Source: Verticiella alkaliphila (GTDB taxonomy: Bacteria > Pseudomonadota > Gammaproteobacteria > Burkholderiales > Burkholderiaceae_B). From it: a stretch of DNA of 64,000 nucleotides. A model generated the notes under the pieces. The model saw nothing but the letters and a program-made list of their open reading frames with translations. It had not been told where the DNA came from and searched no databases. Position 1 is the first letter of the stretch; the number at the start of each line of letters is the position of its first letter. Where the stretch lies: NCBI RefSeq assembly GCF_018904615.1, contig NZ_JADCNH010000022.1, positions 1 through 64,000 of the forward strand, read 5' to 3'. Of the stretch, positions 46,986 through 57,347 are shown one piece after another. The translations under genes and the position numbers were made by a program.

Positions 46986-48311
46986 ATGAGCGCTGACGCT
47001 TCGACCCTGCCGCCGGGCGCTGCGCGACGCAGCGCCGGCGTGCCTGGCGCCCGCTCCGGCCATTGGCTGGTGTGGGCGGCCATCGCCGTGCTGTTCGGCG
47101 TGCTGCCCCTCATCTTCACCCGCAACGCCTCGCTCTCGCTCATGTCGCAGATGGGCGCCATGATCGTGCTGGCGCTGTCCTACAACATGCTGCTCGGCCA
47201 GACCGGCATGCTGTCCTTCGGCCACGCCGTGTACTCCGGGCTGGGCGCGTACTTCGCCATCCATGCGCTCAACCGCATCGGCGAGGGCACGCTCGGCATC
47301 CCCGTCTCGATGATCCCGCTCGTGGGCGGGGTCTTCGGGGCGGTGTTCGGCGTCATCTTCGGCTGGATCAGCACCAAGCGCGCGGGGGTGACCTTCGCCA
47401 TGATCTCGCTGGGCATTGGCGAGCTCGTGCACACCGTGGCGATGATGTTCACCGGCTTCTTCGGCGGTGAGGGCGGCATCTACACGGACCGCGTCGCAGG
47501 CGAGCCCTTCATGGGCATCACCTTCGGGCCGGCCATCCAGGTGTACTACCTCGTCGCCATCTGGACGTTCGTCTGCATGGTGGCGATGTATGCCTTCACG
47601 CGCACGCCGCTGGGGCGCATCGCCAATGCCGTGCGCGACAACCCGGAGCGCGCCGAATTCATCGGCTACAACCCGCAGCGCGTGCGCTTCCTGGTGCTGG
47701 TGCTCTCGGCGTTCTTCGCCGGCATCGGCGGCGGGCTGCTCGTCATGATCTTCGAGATCGTCAATGCGGAGAACGTCGGCGCCATCCGTTCGGCAGGCAT
47801 GCTGCTCGCCACCTTCATCGGCGGCGCGGGTCTCTTCTTCGGGCCGGTCGTGGGGGCGCTGGTGTTCGTCTTCTTCGCCGTGGCGCTGTCCGAGCTCACC
47901 TACGCGTGGCAGCTGTACTTGGGGCTCTTCTTCGTGCTGCTGGTGATGTTCGCGCCGGGCGGGCTGGCCGGAGTCGTGGCGTCGCTGCTGGGGGTGTCGC
48001 GGGCCGGGTACTTCGGGCGTGTGCGCCAGCCGCTGCTCATGGCCACGCTCGCCGGTGTCTTCGCCTTGTTGCCGGCCATCGTGGTGGTGGAGATGGCCTA
48101 CGGCCTGAGCTGGGCGCAGGTCGCGAGCGCACAGTTCAGCTTCCTGGGCATCCCCTTCGACGCGCGCACCGCCGGTTCATGGGCGCTGGCGGTGGCCTGG
48201 CTCGCTGTCGGCGGGTTCCTGCTCTGGCGCGCCGGGCGCGCCCTGGGACAGGCCTGGGACGACGTCCAGGGCCGCATCGCCGCCGACATCCAGCAAGGAG
48301 GCCAGGCATGA
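46986..48311 (+). CDS. livM: Branched-chain-type ABC transporter permease LivM (second set, C-terminally extended)
   Basis: This 441-residue membrane protein has a LivM core (IVLALSYNMLLGQTGMLSFG, and the coupling loop RDNPERAEFIGYNPQRVRFL). At about 100 residues longer than the usual LivM it carries an extra C-terminal part with two predicted membrane helices (LLMATLAGVFALLPAIVVVE; WALAVAWLAVGGFLLW). The stop overlaps the livG start (ATGA). The function of the extension is unknown. Confidence 0.88.
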   Translation: MSADASTLPPGAARRSAGVPGARSGHWLVWAAIAVLFGVLPLIFTRNASLSLMSQMGAMIVLALSYNMLLGQTGMLSFGHAVYSGLGAYFAIHALNRIGEGTLGIPVSMIPLVGGVFGAVFGVIFGWISTKRAGVTFAMISLGIGELVHTVAMMFTGFFGGEGGIYTDRVAGEPFMGITFGPAIQVYYLVAIWTFVCMVAMYAFTRTPLGRIANAVRDNPERAEFIGYNPQRVRFLVLVLSAFFAGIGGGLLVMIFEIVNAENVGAIRSAGMLLATFIGGAGLFFGPVVGALVFVFFAVALSELTYAWQLYLGLFFVLLVMFAPGGLAGVVASLLGVSRAGYFGRVRQPLLMATLAGVFALLPAIVVVEMAYGLSWAQVASAQFSFLGIPFDARTAGSWALAVAWLAVGGFLLWRAGRALGQAWDDVQGRIAADIQQGGQA

Positions 48312-49096
48312 ACGCCGATGCACGCACGTCTCACGCCGGCACGCCCGCGTTGGCCTTGCACGACGTCAAGAAGAACTTCGGCCAGACCGCCATCATCCGT
48401 GGTCTGAACCTCACGGTGCACCCCGGTGAGCGGCATGCGGTCATCGGCCCAAACGGGGCCGGCAAGTCGACCATGTTCCACCTGGTGTCCGGGCGCATTC
48501 CGGTGAGCAGCGGCTCGATCCAGCTCCATGGCCGTGAGCTCACCGGGATGCCGCCGTATGAGATCAACCGCCTGGGGCTCTCGCGCAGCTTCCAGATCAC
48601 CAACATCTTCCACAACCTGTCGGTGTACGAGAACCTGCGCTGCGCGGTGCTGTGGTCGCAAGGGCACGGCTACGCGTTCTGGAAGCGCCTGAGCCGGCTC
48701 GCGGACGTGGCCGAGCGGGCCGAGGAAGTCCTCGAGCGTCTGGGGTTGCAACGTCGGCGCAACACGCCAGCGGGCCTGCTCACGTATGCCGAGCAGCGGG
48801 CACTGGAGATCGGCATCACCATCGCGGGCGGTGCCAAGGTCATCCTGCTGGACGAGCCTACCGCGGGCATGAGCCGGCACGAGACCGATCGCGTCGTCGA
48901 GCTCATCCGCACAGTGTCCGAGGGCCGCACGCTGCTCATGGTCGAGCACGACATGAGCGTGGTGTTCGGCCTGGCCGATCGCATCTCGGTGCTGGTCTAC
49001 GGCGAAGTCATCGCGAGCGACACGCCGCAGCGCATTCGCGAGAACCCGCGGGTCCAGGAAGCCTACCTGGGTGCCGTCATGGAGGCCCACGCATGA
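48308..49096 (+). CDS. livG: Branched-chain-type ABC transporter ATPase LivG (second set)
   Basis: This 262-residue ABC ATPase has Walker A GPNGAGKST with the normal lysine, Q-loop RSFQITNIF, a divergent signature LLTYAEQRALEIGITI, Walker B VILLDEPTAGM and a switch histidine in VEHDMSVVF. Overlapping start/stop codons couple it to livM and livF. It is an energy-coupling subunit of the transporter. Confidence 0.92.
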   Translation: MNADARTSHAGTPALALHDVKKNFGQTAIIRGLNLTVHPGERHAVIGPNGAGKSTMFHLVSGRIPVSSGSIQLHGRELTGMPPYEINRLGLSRSFQITNIFHNLSVYENLRCAVLWSQGHGYAFWKRLSRLADVAERAEEVLERLGLQRRRNTPAGLLTYAEQRALEIGITIAGGAKVILLDEPTAGMSRHETDRVVELIRTVSEGRTLLMVEHDMSVVFGLADRISVLVYGEVIASDTPQRIRENPRVQEAYLGAVMEAHA

Positions 49097-49857
49097 ATGC
49101 CACCGTCTCTGGCGTGCCGCGTGCCGCCTCCGCCACGCAACCCACGCGGGCGGCCGGCGCGCCCCTTCTGGCCGTGCGCGATCTTCACGCCTATTACGGC
49201 AAGAGCCACATCCTGCACGGCGTCGATCTCGTGCTGCAGCCGGGCGAAGTCGTGGCGCTCCTGGGGCGCAACGGCGTCGGCCGCTCCACCACGGCCAAGG
49301 CGATCATGGGCCTCGTGCATCGCACGGGCTCGGTCTGCCTGCACGGGCGCGAGACCGTCAGCATGGCCACGCACGACATCGCCCACCTCGGCATCGGCTA
49401 CGTGCCCGAGAGCCGTGACATCTTCCCGGGCATGACCGTCGAGCAGAACCTCTTCCTGGGCCAGAAGGGGCGCCAGCCGGATCGCTGGACGTTCAACGAC
49501 ATGTACCGTCTTTTCCCGCGGCTGGGGGAGCGCGCCAACACGGCCGCGGGCGTGCTCTCGGGCGGCGAGCAGCAGATGCTCACGCTGTGCCGCACGCTCA
49601 TGGGCAATCCGTCGGTGGTGATCATCGACGAACCGACCGAGGGCTTGGCGCCCATGGTGGTGCAGCAAGTGGCCGATTTCCTGCTGCAGTTGAAGGCGCA
49701 GGGGGTCGCCGTCCTGCTCATCGAGCAGAAACTGTCCATCGCCTTCGACGTGTCCGATCGCGTCTATGTGATGGGCCACGGCAGCATGGTGTTCGAAGGC
49801 ACGCCCGCTGCGTTGCGCGCAGACGCCGACGTACGGCGGGACTGGCTTGAAGTCTAG
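49093..49857 (+). CDS. livF: Branched-chain-type ABC transporter ATPase LivF with Arg in Walker A (second set)
   Basis: This 254-residue ABC ATPase has the signature LSGGEQQMLTLCRTL and Walker B VVIIDEPTEGLAPM. Its Walker A reads GRNGVGRST, with R64 in place of the invariant lysine. The switch region reads LIEQKLS, without histidine, as is usual in LivF. Together with livG (normal lysine) it would form an asymmetric ATPase pair. Start overlaps the livG stop by four bases. Confidence 0.9.
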   Translation: MNATVSGVPRAASATQPTRAAGAPLLAVRDLHAYYGKSHILHGVDLVLQPGEVVALLGRNGVGRSTTAKAIMGLVHRTGSVCLHGRETVSMATHDIAHLGIGYVPESRDIFPGMTVEQNLFLGQKGRQPDRWTFNDMYRLFPRLGERANTAAGVLSGGEQQMLTLCRTLMGNPSVVIIDEPTEGLAPMVVQQVADFLLQLKAQGVAVLLIEQKLSIAFDVSDRVYVMGHGSMVFEGTPAALRADADVRRDWLEV

Positions 49858-49920
49858 CGCTGCGGGCCGGCATCCGTGCCGGCCCAAGGATTTTTCATTC
49901 GTGTTTCAGGAGTATCAGGC

Positions 49921-52008
49921 ATGACAGCCGAGTATCGAGTCGATTCGGGTGTGGCCATCGTCACGCTGAGGAACCCGCCCGTCAACGGGCTCAACCACGC
50001 GACCCGCCAGGGCGTCGTGGAAGCCGTCACCCGGGCCAACCGGGACGAGGCCGTACGTGCCATCGTGATCGCCGGCGAAGGCAAGCTCTTCTCGGGCGGC
50101 GCCGACATCCGCGAATTCAACACGCCGCGCATGTCGCAGGCGCCGCACCTGGGCACCGTCATCGCTACCGTCGAGGCGAGCGCCAAGCCGGTGGTGGCGG
50201 CCTTGCACGGCACCGCGATGGGCGGTGGCCTGGAGCTGGCCATGGGCTGCCACTACCGGGTGGCGGCGGCCGACACCCAGGTGGCACTGCCCGAGGTCAA
50301 GCTCGGTCTGCTGCCGGGGGCGGGCGGCACGCAGCGGCTGCCGCGCCTGGTGGGCCTGGAACGCGGCCTGAACATGATCGTGTCCGGTGAGCCCGTGCCG
50401 GCGCGCGAGCTGGCCGAGACCAAGCTCTTCGACAAGGTCGTGGACGGTGACGTGCTGGCCGCCGCCGTGGCGCTGGCGCGCGAGGTGATGGGACGCGACA
50501 AGCATCCGCGTGCCCGAGACATCCGCATCGATTACCCGAACCCCGACGGCTACCTCGGCTGGGCGCGCATGACGGTGGCCGCCACCGCGCCGCAATACCC
50601 CGCGCCGCTGCGTTGCGTCGATGCGGTCAAGGCCGCGGTGAAGGAAAAGTTCGACGACGCGCTCGCCACCGAGCTCAGCTACTTCCTCGAGCTCTCCACC
50701 ACTCCCGAATCCCGGGCGCTGCGCCACGCCTTCTTCGCCGAGCGCGCGGCGTCGGCCGTGCCGGGTATCGGCAGCGACACGCCGTTGCGCAACATCGCGC
50801 GCGCGGCCGTGATCGGCGCCGGCACCATGGGCGGTGGCATCGCGATGAACTTCGCCAATGCCGGGATTCCGGTGCAGTTGCTCGAACTCAAGCAGGAGGC
50901 GCTGGACCGCGGCCTCGCCACGATCCGCAAGAACTACGAGAACACGGCCAAGAAGGGCAAGCTCACCGCCGAGCAGGTCGAGCAACGCATGGCGCTCATC
51001 CAGCCCACGCTGTCCTATGACGAGATCGCGCAGGCCGACATCGTGATCGAGGCCGTGTTCGAGCGCTTCGACATCAAGGAGACGGTGTTCAAGCAGCTGG
51101 ATGCCGTGATGAAGCCCGGCGCCATCCTCGCCACCAACACCTCCACGCTGGATGTGAATCGCATCGCCGACGTGACCCAGCGGCCGCAGGACGTCGTGGG
51201 CACCCACTTCTTCAGCCCGGCCAACGTCATGAAGCTGCTGGAAGTGGTGCGTGGCGAGAAGACGGCCGACGACGTGCTCGCCACGGTGATGAAGCTGGGC
51301 AAGACGCTGCGCAAGACCGCGGTAGTCTCCGGCGTGTGCGATGGCTTCATCGGCAACCGGATGCTCGAGCAGTACTCGCGCCAGGCGGTCTTCATGCTGG
51401 AGGAGGGTGCCACGCCGGCGCAGGTCGATGGCGCCATCGAGCGCTTCGGCTTTGCCATGGGCCCGTTCCGCATGGGCGACATGGCGGGCAACGACATCGG
51501 CTACGACATCCGCCAGCGGCGCGCCCAGGAGCGGCCGGGCATGCACTACGGCAAGCTCGCCGACCAGCTGATCGAGAAATTCGATCGCAAGGGCCAGAAG
51601 GTGGGCAAGGGCTGGTACGACTACAAGCCGGGCGATCGCAAGGCGATTCCGTCCAAGGAAGTGGAGGGGATGATCGCGGCGTACCGCGAGGAGAAGGGCA
51701 TCCAGGCCCGCAAGATCACCGATGGCGAGATCGTGCAGCGCCTGGTGTTCGCGCTGGTCAACGAGGCCTGCCACATCTTGGAGGAAGGCATCGCGCTGCG
51801 CGCCTCGGACGTGGATCTGGTCTATCTGACCGGCTACGGCTTCCCGGTGTATCGCGGCGGCCCCATGCAGTATGCGAACGAGGTGGGCCTCTACAACGTG
51901 ATGCACGCCATGCAGGGGTTCGCACAGAACCCGCACGCCGACCCCGAGTTCTGGAAGCCCGCGCCGCTCTTGCGCCGGCTCGTGCTCGAAGGCCGCGATT
52001 TCGAATGA
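49921..52008 (+). CDS. FadB-like enoyl-CoA hydratase / 3-hydroxyacyl-CoA dehydrogenase
   Basis: This 695-residue bifunctional protein has an N-terminal crotonase domain ([51 protein letters not shown] with both catalytic glutamates) and a C-terminal dehydrogenase ([20 protein letters not shown], and the histidine in [18 protein letters not shown]). It performs hydration and NAD-dependent oxidation in beta-oxidation. ATG at 49921 follows CAGGAGTATCAGGC. Thiolase follows 13 bases later. Confidence 0.94.
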   Translation: MTAEYRVDSGVAIVTLRNPPVNGLNHATRQGVVEAVTRANRDEAVRAIVIAGEGKLFSGGADIREFNTPRMSQAPHLGTVIATVEASAKPVVAALHGTAMGGGLELAMGCHYRVAAADTQVALPEVKLGLLPGAGGTQRLPRLVGLERGLNMIVSGEPVPARELAETKLFDKVVDGDVLAAAVALAREVMGRDKHPRARDIRIDYPNPDGYLGWARMTVAATAPQYPAPLRCVDAVKAAVKEKFDDALATELSYFLELSTTPESRALRHAFFAERAASAVPGIGSDTPLRNIARAAVIGAGTMGGGIAMNFANAGIPVQLLELKQEALDRGLATIRKNYENTAKKGKLTAEQVEQRMALIQPTLSYDEIAQADIVIEAVFERFDIKETVFKQLDAVMKPGAILATNTSTLDVNRIADVTQRPQDVVGTHFFSPANVMKLLEVVRGEKTADDVLATVMKLGKTLRKTAVVSGVCDGFIGNRMLEQYSRQAVFMLEEGATPAQVDGAIERFGFAMGPFRMGDMAGNDIGYDIRQRRAQERPGMHYGKLADQLIEKFDRKGQKVGKGWYDYKPGDRKAIPSKEVEGMIAAYREEKGIQARKITDGEIVQRLVFALVNEACHILEEGIALRASDVDLVYLTGYGFPVYRGGPMQYANEVGLYNVMHAMQGFAQNPHADPEFWKPAPLLRRLVLEGRDFE

Positions 52009-52021
52009 TCAGGAGTCAAGC

Positions 52022-53200
52022 ATGAACGAAGCCGTCATCGTCAGTACAGCCCGCACCCCCCTCGCCAAGTCATGGCGCGGGGCCTTCAACATGACCCACG
52101 GCGCCACCCTCGGTGGCGCGGCGGTTGCTGCGGCCATCGAGCGCGCTGGCATTTCGGCGGCCGACGTCGAGGACGTCATCATGGGCTGCGCCACGCCGGA
52201 GGGTGCCACGGGGGGCAACATCGCCCGCCAGATCGCCTTGCGCGCAGGCTGCCCCGTCACCGTGAGCGGCATGACCGTCAACCGCTTCTGCTCCTCCGGG
52301 CTGCAGACCATCGCGCTTGCCGCGCAGCGCATCCTGGCAGGCGAAGGCGACGTCTATGTGGCAGGCGGGGTGGAATCCATCTCGTGCGTGCAGAACCAGG
52401 CCAATCGCCACATGTCGACGGATCACTGGCTCACGCAGAACAAGCCCGAGATCTACTGGAACATGCTGCAAACGGCCGAGCAGGTCGCCAAGCGCTATGG
52501 CATCTCGCGCGAGCGCCAGGACGAGTACGGCGTGCGCAGCCAGCAGCGCGCCGCCGCCGCGCTGGAAGCCGGACGACTGTCGGCCGAGATCGTGCCGGTG
52601 ACCACGCGCATGGCCGTGGCCGATCCGCGCACCAAGCAGATCCTCACCCGCGAAGTGACCATCGACAAGGACGAGGGCATCCGTGCCGACACCACCCTGG
52701 AAGGCGTGGCCAAGATCCGGCCGGCCATCCCGGGCGGCGTGATCTCGGCCGGCAATGCCAGCCAGTTTTCCGATGGTGGCGGTGCGTGCGTGGTGATGAG
52801 CCGGCGCGAGGCCGAGCGCCGCGGCATCCAGCCGATGGGCATCTTCCGCGGCTTTGCCATCGCGGGCTGCGAGCCGGACGAGATGGGCATCGGGCCGGTC
52901 TATGCCATTCCGAAGCTGCTCGAGCGCGCGGGGCTGTCCGTGGGCGACATCGACCTGTGGGAACTCAACGAAGCCTTCGCCGTGCAGGTGCTGTACTGCC
53001 GCGACAAGCTCGGCATCCCGGACGACCGCCTGAACGTGGATGGCGGCGCCATTGCCGTGGGCCATCCCTACGGCGTGAGCGGTCAGCGTCTGACGGGCCA
53101 TGCGCTCATCGAAGGCAAGCGGCGCGGCGCCAAGCTCGCCGTGGTCACCATGTGCATCGGTGGCGGCATGGGCGCGGCCGGCCTTTTCGAGATCGTCTGA
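52022..53200 (+). CDS. Acetyl-CoA C-acyltransferase (FadA-like thiolase)
   Basis: This 392-residue thiolase has the active cysteine in [14 protein letters not shown] (near residue 90), the histidine in [18 protein letters not shown] and the second cysteine in [11 protein letters not shown]. The usual GHPIG is GHPYG here. It cleaves a 3-ketoacyl-CoA, completing the beta-oxidation round started by the upstream enzymes. Its stop overlaps the ATG of the next dehydrogenase gene by one base. Confidence 0.93.
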   Translation: MNEAVIVSTARTPLAKSWRGAFNMTHGATLGGAAVAAAIERAGISAADVEDVIMGCATPEGATGGNIARQIALRAGCPVTVSGMTVNRFCSSGLQTIALAAQRILAGEGDVYVAGGVESISCVQNQANRHMSTDHWLTQNKPEIYWNMLQTAEQVAKRYGISRERQDEYGVRSQQRAAAALEAGRLSAEIVPVTTRMAVADPRTKQILTREVTIDKDEGIRADTTLEGVAKIRPAIPGGVISAGNASQFSDGGGACVVMSRREAERRGIQPMGIFRGFAIAGCEPDEMGIGPVYAIPKLLERAGLSVGDIDLWELNEAFAVQVLYCRDKLGIPDDRLNVDGGAIAVGHPYGVSGQRLTGHALIEGKRRGAKLAVVTMCIGGGMGAAGLFEIV

Positions 53201-55056
53201 TGTCGCTCCTGCTGTCCCGGCGCGATCTCGAATTCCTGCTCTACGACTGGCTCGGTGTGGAGCAGCTGTGCGAGCGGCCGCGTCACGCCGAGCATTCGCG
53301 CGAGACGTTCGACGCGGTGCTCGACACGGGCGAGGCGATCGCCACCGAGAAGTTCGCGCCGCACAACCGCAAGGCCGACCTGAACGAACCGGTGTTCGAC
53401 GGCGAGCGCGTGCACATGATCCCGGAAGTGGGCGAGGCGTTGCGCGCCTTCTGCGACGCGGGCTTCATGGCCGCCTCGCACGATGCCGAGGTGGGCGGCA
53501 TGCAGTTGCCCATCGTCATCGAGAAAGCCTGCATGGCGTGGTTCCAGGCGGCGAATGTGGGCACATCCGCCTATCCGTTCCTGTCGATGGGCAATTGCAA
53601 TCTGCTGCTAGCCCACGGCACGCCCGCGCAGATCGACACCTTCGTGCGTCCGCAGCTCACCGGGCAGTTCTTCGGCACGATGTGCCTGTCCGAGCCGCAG
53701 GCAGGATCTTCGCTGTCGGACGTGGCCACGCGCGCCGTGCCGGACACGGCGCCGGACGCCGCATCGGATCCTTTTGGGCCGCGCTACCGGCTCTTCGGGA
53801 ACAAGATGTGGATCTCGGCCGGTGAGCACGAGCTCTCCGAGAACATCGTGCATCTGGTGCTGGCCAAGATCCCGGGCCCGGACGGCAAGCTCGTGCCTGG
53901 CGTGCGGGGGCTGTCGCTCTTCATCGTGCCCAAGCGGCTCGTGACGCGCGATGGCCGGGTGGGCGAGCGCAACGACGTCGTGCTGGCTGGCCTGAACCAC
54001 AAGATGGGCTATCGCGGGGCCACCAACACGCTGCTCAACTTCGGTGAGGGGCGCTTCACGCCGGGCGTGGACCTGGGCCTGCCGCCGGCGGCAGGCGCGC
54101 TGGGCTGGCGGGTGGGCAAGCCGGGCGAAGGCCTGGAGGCCATGTTCCACATGATGAACGAGGCCCGCATCGGGGTGGGGCTTGGCGCCACGGCGCTGGG
54201 CTACACCGGCTACCTGCACGCGCTCGAGTACGCCCGCGGGCGGCCTCAAGGGCGCCCGGTCGGGCCGGCGGGCAAGGATGCCGCGGCACCCCAGGTGCCG
54301 ATCGTGCAGCACGCCGACGTGCGCCGGATGCTGCTCGCGCAGAAGGCGGCCGTGGAAGGTGCGCTGGCACTGAATCTGTATTGCGCGTGGCTGGTCGATG
54401 AGCAGCGTACGCACCCTGACGCGGCGCGTCGCGACGAAGTCGGCCTGCTGCTGGACATCCTCACGCCGATTGCCAAGAGCTGGCCGTCGCAGTGGTGCCT
54501 GCATGCGAACAGCCTGGCTATCCAGGTGCATGGCGGGTACGGCTACACGCGGGATTATCCGGTGGAGCAGTTCTACCGCGACAACCGGCTCAACCCGATC
54601 CACGAGGGCACGCACGGCATCCAGGGCCTGGATCTGCTCGGCCGCAAGGTGGTGATGCAGGACGGTGCGGCCCTGGCCGCGCTCGATGCCTGCATCGGCG
54701 CCACGCTGACGCGGGCTCAGGCCAGCGACGATGCGATCGTGCGCGAGACGGCAACGGCGTTGACGCCGCGTTGGCGGCGGCTGCTGAGCGTCACGCGGGC
54801 GTTGTGGCAGGCAGGTGACCCCCAGCGCACGCTCGCGAACGCCAGTGTCTATCTGGAGGCGTTCGGGCATCTGGTGATCGCCTGGATCTGGCTGGAACAG
54901 GCCCTGGCCGCGCGGGGTGACGACGACTTCCATCGCGGCAAGCGGCAGGCGTGTCAGTACTTCGCCCGTTGGGAGCTGCCCCGCCTGGACGCGCAGTTCG
55001 ATCTGCTCGCCTCGCTCGACGACACGACGCTCGGCATGCAGGACGCCTGGTTCTAG
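53200..55056 (+). CDS. Acyl-CoA dehydrogenase, large DmdC-like type
   Basis: This 618-residue flavoenzyme belongs to the long acyl-CoA dehydrogenase branch that includes DmdC. It has [40 protein letters not shown], and [20 protein letters not shown] with the catalytic glutamate, followed by an extra C-terminal helical domain. With the DmdB-like ligase this suggests substrates other than plain long-chain fatty acids, but similarity alone does not prove methylmercaptopropionate use. Confidence 0.9.
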   Translation: MSLLLSRRDLEFLLYDWLGVEQLCERPRHAEHSRETFDAVLDTGEAIATEKFAPHNRKADLNEPVFDGERVHMIPEVGEALRAFCDAGFMAASHDAEVGGMQLPIVIEKACMAWFQAANVGTSAYPFLSMGNCNLLLAHGTPAQIDTFVRPQLTGQFFGTMCLSEPQAGSSLSDVATRAVPDTAPDAASDPFGPRYRLFGNKMWISAGEHELSENIVHLVLAKIPGPDGKLVPGVRGLSLFIVPKRLVTRDGRVGERNDVVLAGLNHKMGYRGATNTLLNFGEGRFTPGVDLGLPPAAGALGWRVGKPGEGLEAMFHMMNEARIGVGLGATALGYTGYLHALEYARGRPQGRPVGPAGKDAAAPQVPIVQHADVRRMLLAQKAAVEGALALNLYCAWLVDEQRTHPDAARRDEVGLLLDILTPIAKSWPSQWCLHANSLAIQVHGGYGYTRDYPVEQFYRDNRLNPIHEGTHGIQGLDLLGRKVVMQDGAALAALDACIGATLTRAQASDDAIVRETATALTPRWRRLLSVTRALWQAGDPQRTLANASVYLEAFGHLVIAWIWLEQALAARGDDDFHRGKRQACQYFARWELPRLDAQFDLLASLDDTTLGMQDAWF

Positions 55057-55143
55057 CGACAACCCTTCATGCGCTGGGCGCCAGCAAGCCTGCGGCGACG
55101 TACCGCGGTCTGGCGGCCCGCCTCACTTTCAAGGAGACTCCCT

Positions 55144-55926
55144 GTGTCCATCGCATCTCTCTTCAGCCTCGAAGGCAAGACGGCCCTGATCACCGGCGGC
55201 TCGCGAGGGCTCGGCCTGCAACTGGCCGAAGCCCTGGGCGACGCCGGTGCGCGCCTGGTGGTCTCGGCACGCAAGCCGGACGAGCTCGAGCATGCCGTCG
55301 AGCACCTCGCCAAGCGCGGCCTGGATGCGAGCTGGGTCCAGGCCAACGTGGCCGAGCCTGACGATGCCAGGCGACTGACCAAGACGGCCCTCGAACGCCT
55401 GGGGCGCATCGACGTGCTCGTCAACAACGCCGGCGCCTCCTGGGGCGTGCCCGCCGAGGAGCATCCGCTGGAGGCCTGGGACAAGGTCATGAACCTGAAC
55501 GTGCGCGGCGTCTTCGTGCTGTCGCAGGCCGTGGGCGTGGGCAGCATGATCCCCAATCGCAGCGGCAGCATCCTCAACATCGCGTCCATCGCCGGCCTGC
55601 GCGGCAACGCGCCGGACGAGATGCAGACGCTCGCCTACAACACCAGCAAGGCGGCCGTGATCAATCTCACGCGCGCACTCGCGGGGGAGTGGGGCCGCTA
55701 CGGCATTCGCGTGAACGCCCTGGCACCGGGCTTCTTCCCGTCGCGCATGACCCGTGGCCTGCTCGATCAGCTGGGCGAGGACAAGGTCATCGGCCGCGCG
55801 CCGCTGCGCCGGCTGGGCGACGATCAGGATCTCAAGGGCGCCGCGCTGCTCTTCGCCTCGGAGGCGGGCAAGCACATCACGGGGCAGGTCCTGGCGGTGG
55901 ACGGCGGCGTGTCCGCCATCCTCTGA
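55144..55926 (+). CDS. Short-chain dehydrogenase/reductase 1
   Basis: This 260-residue classical SDR has the nucleotide motif TGGSRGLG, NNAG, and the catalytic Ser with YNTSKAA (Tyr-x3-Lys). It starts GTG at 55144 after AAGGAGACTCC, giving SIASLFSLEGKTALITGG. The basic residue near the cofactor (ARKPDEL) suggests NADP preference. In this operon it may act on a hydroxyl or keto group of the side chain or ring before or during beta-oxidation. Confidence 0.88.
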   Translation: MSIASLFSLEGKTALITGGSRGLGLQLAEALGDAGARLVVSARKPDELEHAVEHLAKRGLDASWVQANVAEPDDARRLTKTALERLGRIDVLVNNAGASWGVPAEEHPLEAWDKVMNLNVRGVFVLSQAVGVGSMIPNRSGSILNIASIAGLRGNAPDEMQTLAYNTSKAAVINLTRALAGEWGRYGIRVNALAPGFFPSRMTRGLLDQLGEDKVIGRAPLRRLGDDQDLKGAALLFASEAGKHITGQVLAVDGGVSAIL

Positions 55927-55978
55927 GCCAGGCTGTCTCTCTCATACCGGCGCGCCGCGCGCGCCTCAGGAGTCATCG

Positions 55979-56889
55979 ATGTTCGAGTATCGCGACAAGG
56001 TTGCCGTCATCACCGGGGCCGGCAGCGGCTTCGGCCGTGAGTTCGCCCGCATTGCCCAGGCGCGCGGCATGCACTTGGTGCTGGCCGATGTGCAGGAAGA
56101 CGCCCTGCGCGCCACCGAGGCCGAGATGCGCGAGGCCGGCGCCCAGGTGTTCGCGCATCGGGTGGATGTGAGCGATGCGGCGAGCATGGATGCTTTCGCC
56201 GAGGCCGCGCTGGCCCGGTTCGGCGCGCCGCACCTGCTCTTCAACAATGCCGGCGTGGGCGCAGGCGGCCTGGTGTGGGAGTCCACCCTCACCGACTGGA
56301 ACTGGGTGCTGGGGGTGAACCTCTGGGGCGTCATCCACGGCATCCGCACGTTCGTGCCGGCAATGGTCGAGGCGAGCCGCAGCCAGCCCGGCTACCGCGG
56401 CCACGTGGTCAACACCGCATCGATGGCGGGGCTGCTCAATCCGCCGAACATGGGCGTCTACAACGTCTCCAAGGAAGCCGTCATCTCGCTCTCCGAGTCG
56501 CTGTACCACGACCTCGATCTGATTGGCGCGCCCATCGGCGCGTCGGTGCTGTGCCCGTACTTCGTGCCGACGGGCATCATGGACGCCGAGCGCAACCGAC
56601 CCATCCCGGTGGGGGCGCTCACGCGCTCGCAGCAGGTGGGTCGCGAGAACAGCCGCAAGGCCGTCACGTCCGGCAAGGTGAGCGCCGAGGATGTCGGGCG
56701 CATGACCTTCGAGGCCATCGACGAAGGCCGCTTCTACATCTACTCGCACCCGCATGCGCTCGGCAATCTCGAAGCGCGCATGTCGGGTATGCTGAATACC
56801 GGTCGGCCACCGGATCCGTTCGCCGAGCGCCGCACGTGCGGGATGCGCTCCGGGAGCGTCTCCTCGCCAGCGACGGAGAAGCATCATGA
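55979..56889 (+). CDS. Short-chain dehydrogenase/reductase 2 (apparent 1-base deletion near C-terminus)
   Basis: This SDR has TGAGSGFG, NNAGVGAGG and YNVSKEA. In the published frame it passes PDPFAERR and then overruns the next gene to 57211 with unrelated sequence. One base restored at GAGCGCCGC (56825-56833) gives the natural ending PHVRDALRERLLASDGEAS, whose stop (56887-56889) overlaps the MaoC ATG as ATGA. That coupling strongly supports a sequence error. The ATG at 55979 follows CAGGAGTCATCG. The substrate is unknown. Confidence 0.85.
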
Positions 56890-57347
56890 ACAAGCGCTAT
56901 TACTACGAAGATTTCCTGGGCGACGGCTTGCAGGACGTCGGCAGCTTCTCATTCACGGAAGACGAGGTCATCGCCTTTGCCAGCCAGTTCGATCCCCAGA
57001 GCTTTCACACGGATCGGGACGCCGCGGCGCATTCCATCTATGGCGGCCTGATCGCCAGTGGCTGGCACACCTGCTCGCGCACGATGCGCCTCATGTGCGA
57101 TGCGTATCTGCTCGAGACGGCCAGCAGCGGCTCGCCCGGCGTGGAGAACATCTCCTGGATCAAGCCCGTGCGCCCGGGGGACGTCATCCAGGTGCGCCGC
57201 ACCACGCTTGAGCATCGGCTCTCGCGCAGCCATCCTGGCCGCGGGCTGGTGCTGTCGGAGTTCACCCTGACCAACCAGCAGGGCGAGAAAGTGATGACCA
57301 TGCGGGCATGGTCCATGATCCAGTCCCGCGAGACGCTATCCGCGTAG
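56886..57347 (+). CDS. MaoC-family hydratase (operon-linked)
   Basis: This 153-residue hotdog-fold protein has the hydratase motif around FASQFDPQSFHTDRDAA and YGGLIASGWHTCSRTMRL. MaoC enzymes hydrate enoyl-CoAs in a way independent of crotonase-type enzymes, so the operon carries two hydratases. It is coupled to SDR 2 and ends by overlapping the convergent Pat-like gene by 12 bases. Probable last gene of the sigma-54 operon. Confidence 0.9.
   Translation: MNKRYYYEDFLGDGLQDVGSFSFTEDEVIAFASQFDPQSFHTDRDAAAHSIYGGLIASGWHTCSRTMRLMCDAYLLETASSGSPGVENISWIKPVRPGDVIQVRRTTLEHRLSRSHPGRGLVLSEFTLTNQQGEKVMTMRAWSMIQSRETLSA

Noticed and set aside
56890-57211. C-terminal extension of SDR 2 overlapping the MaoC gene
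   Set aside because: It is a product of the apparent frameshift. The adjacent frame gives a natural C-terminus with an ATGA overlap.
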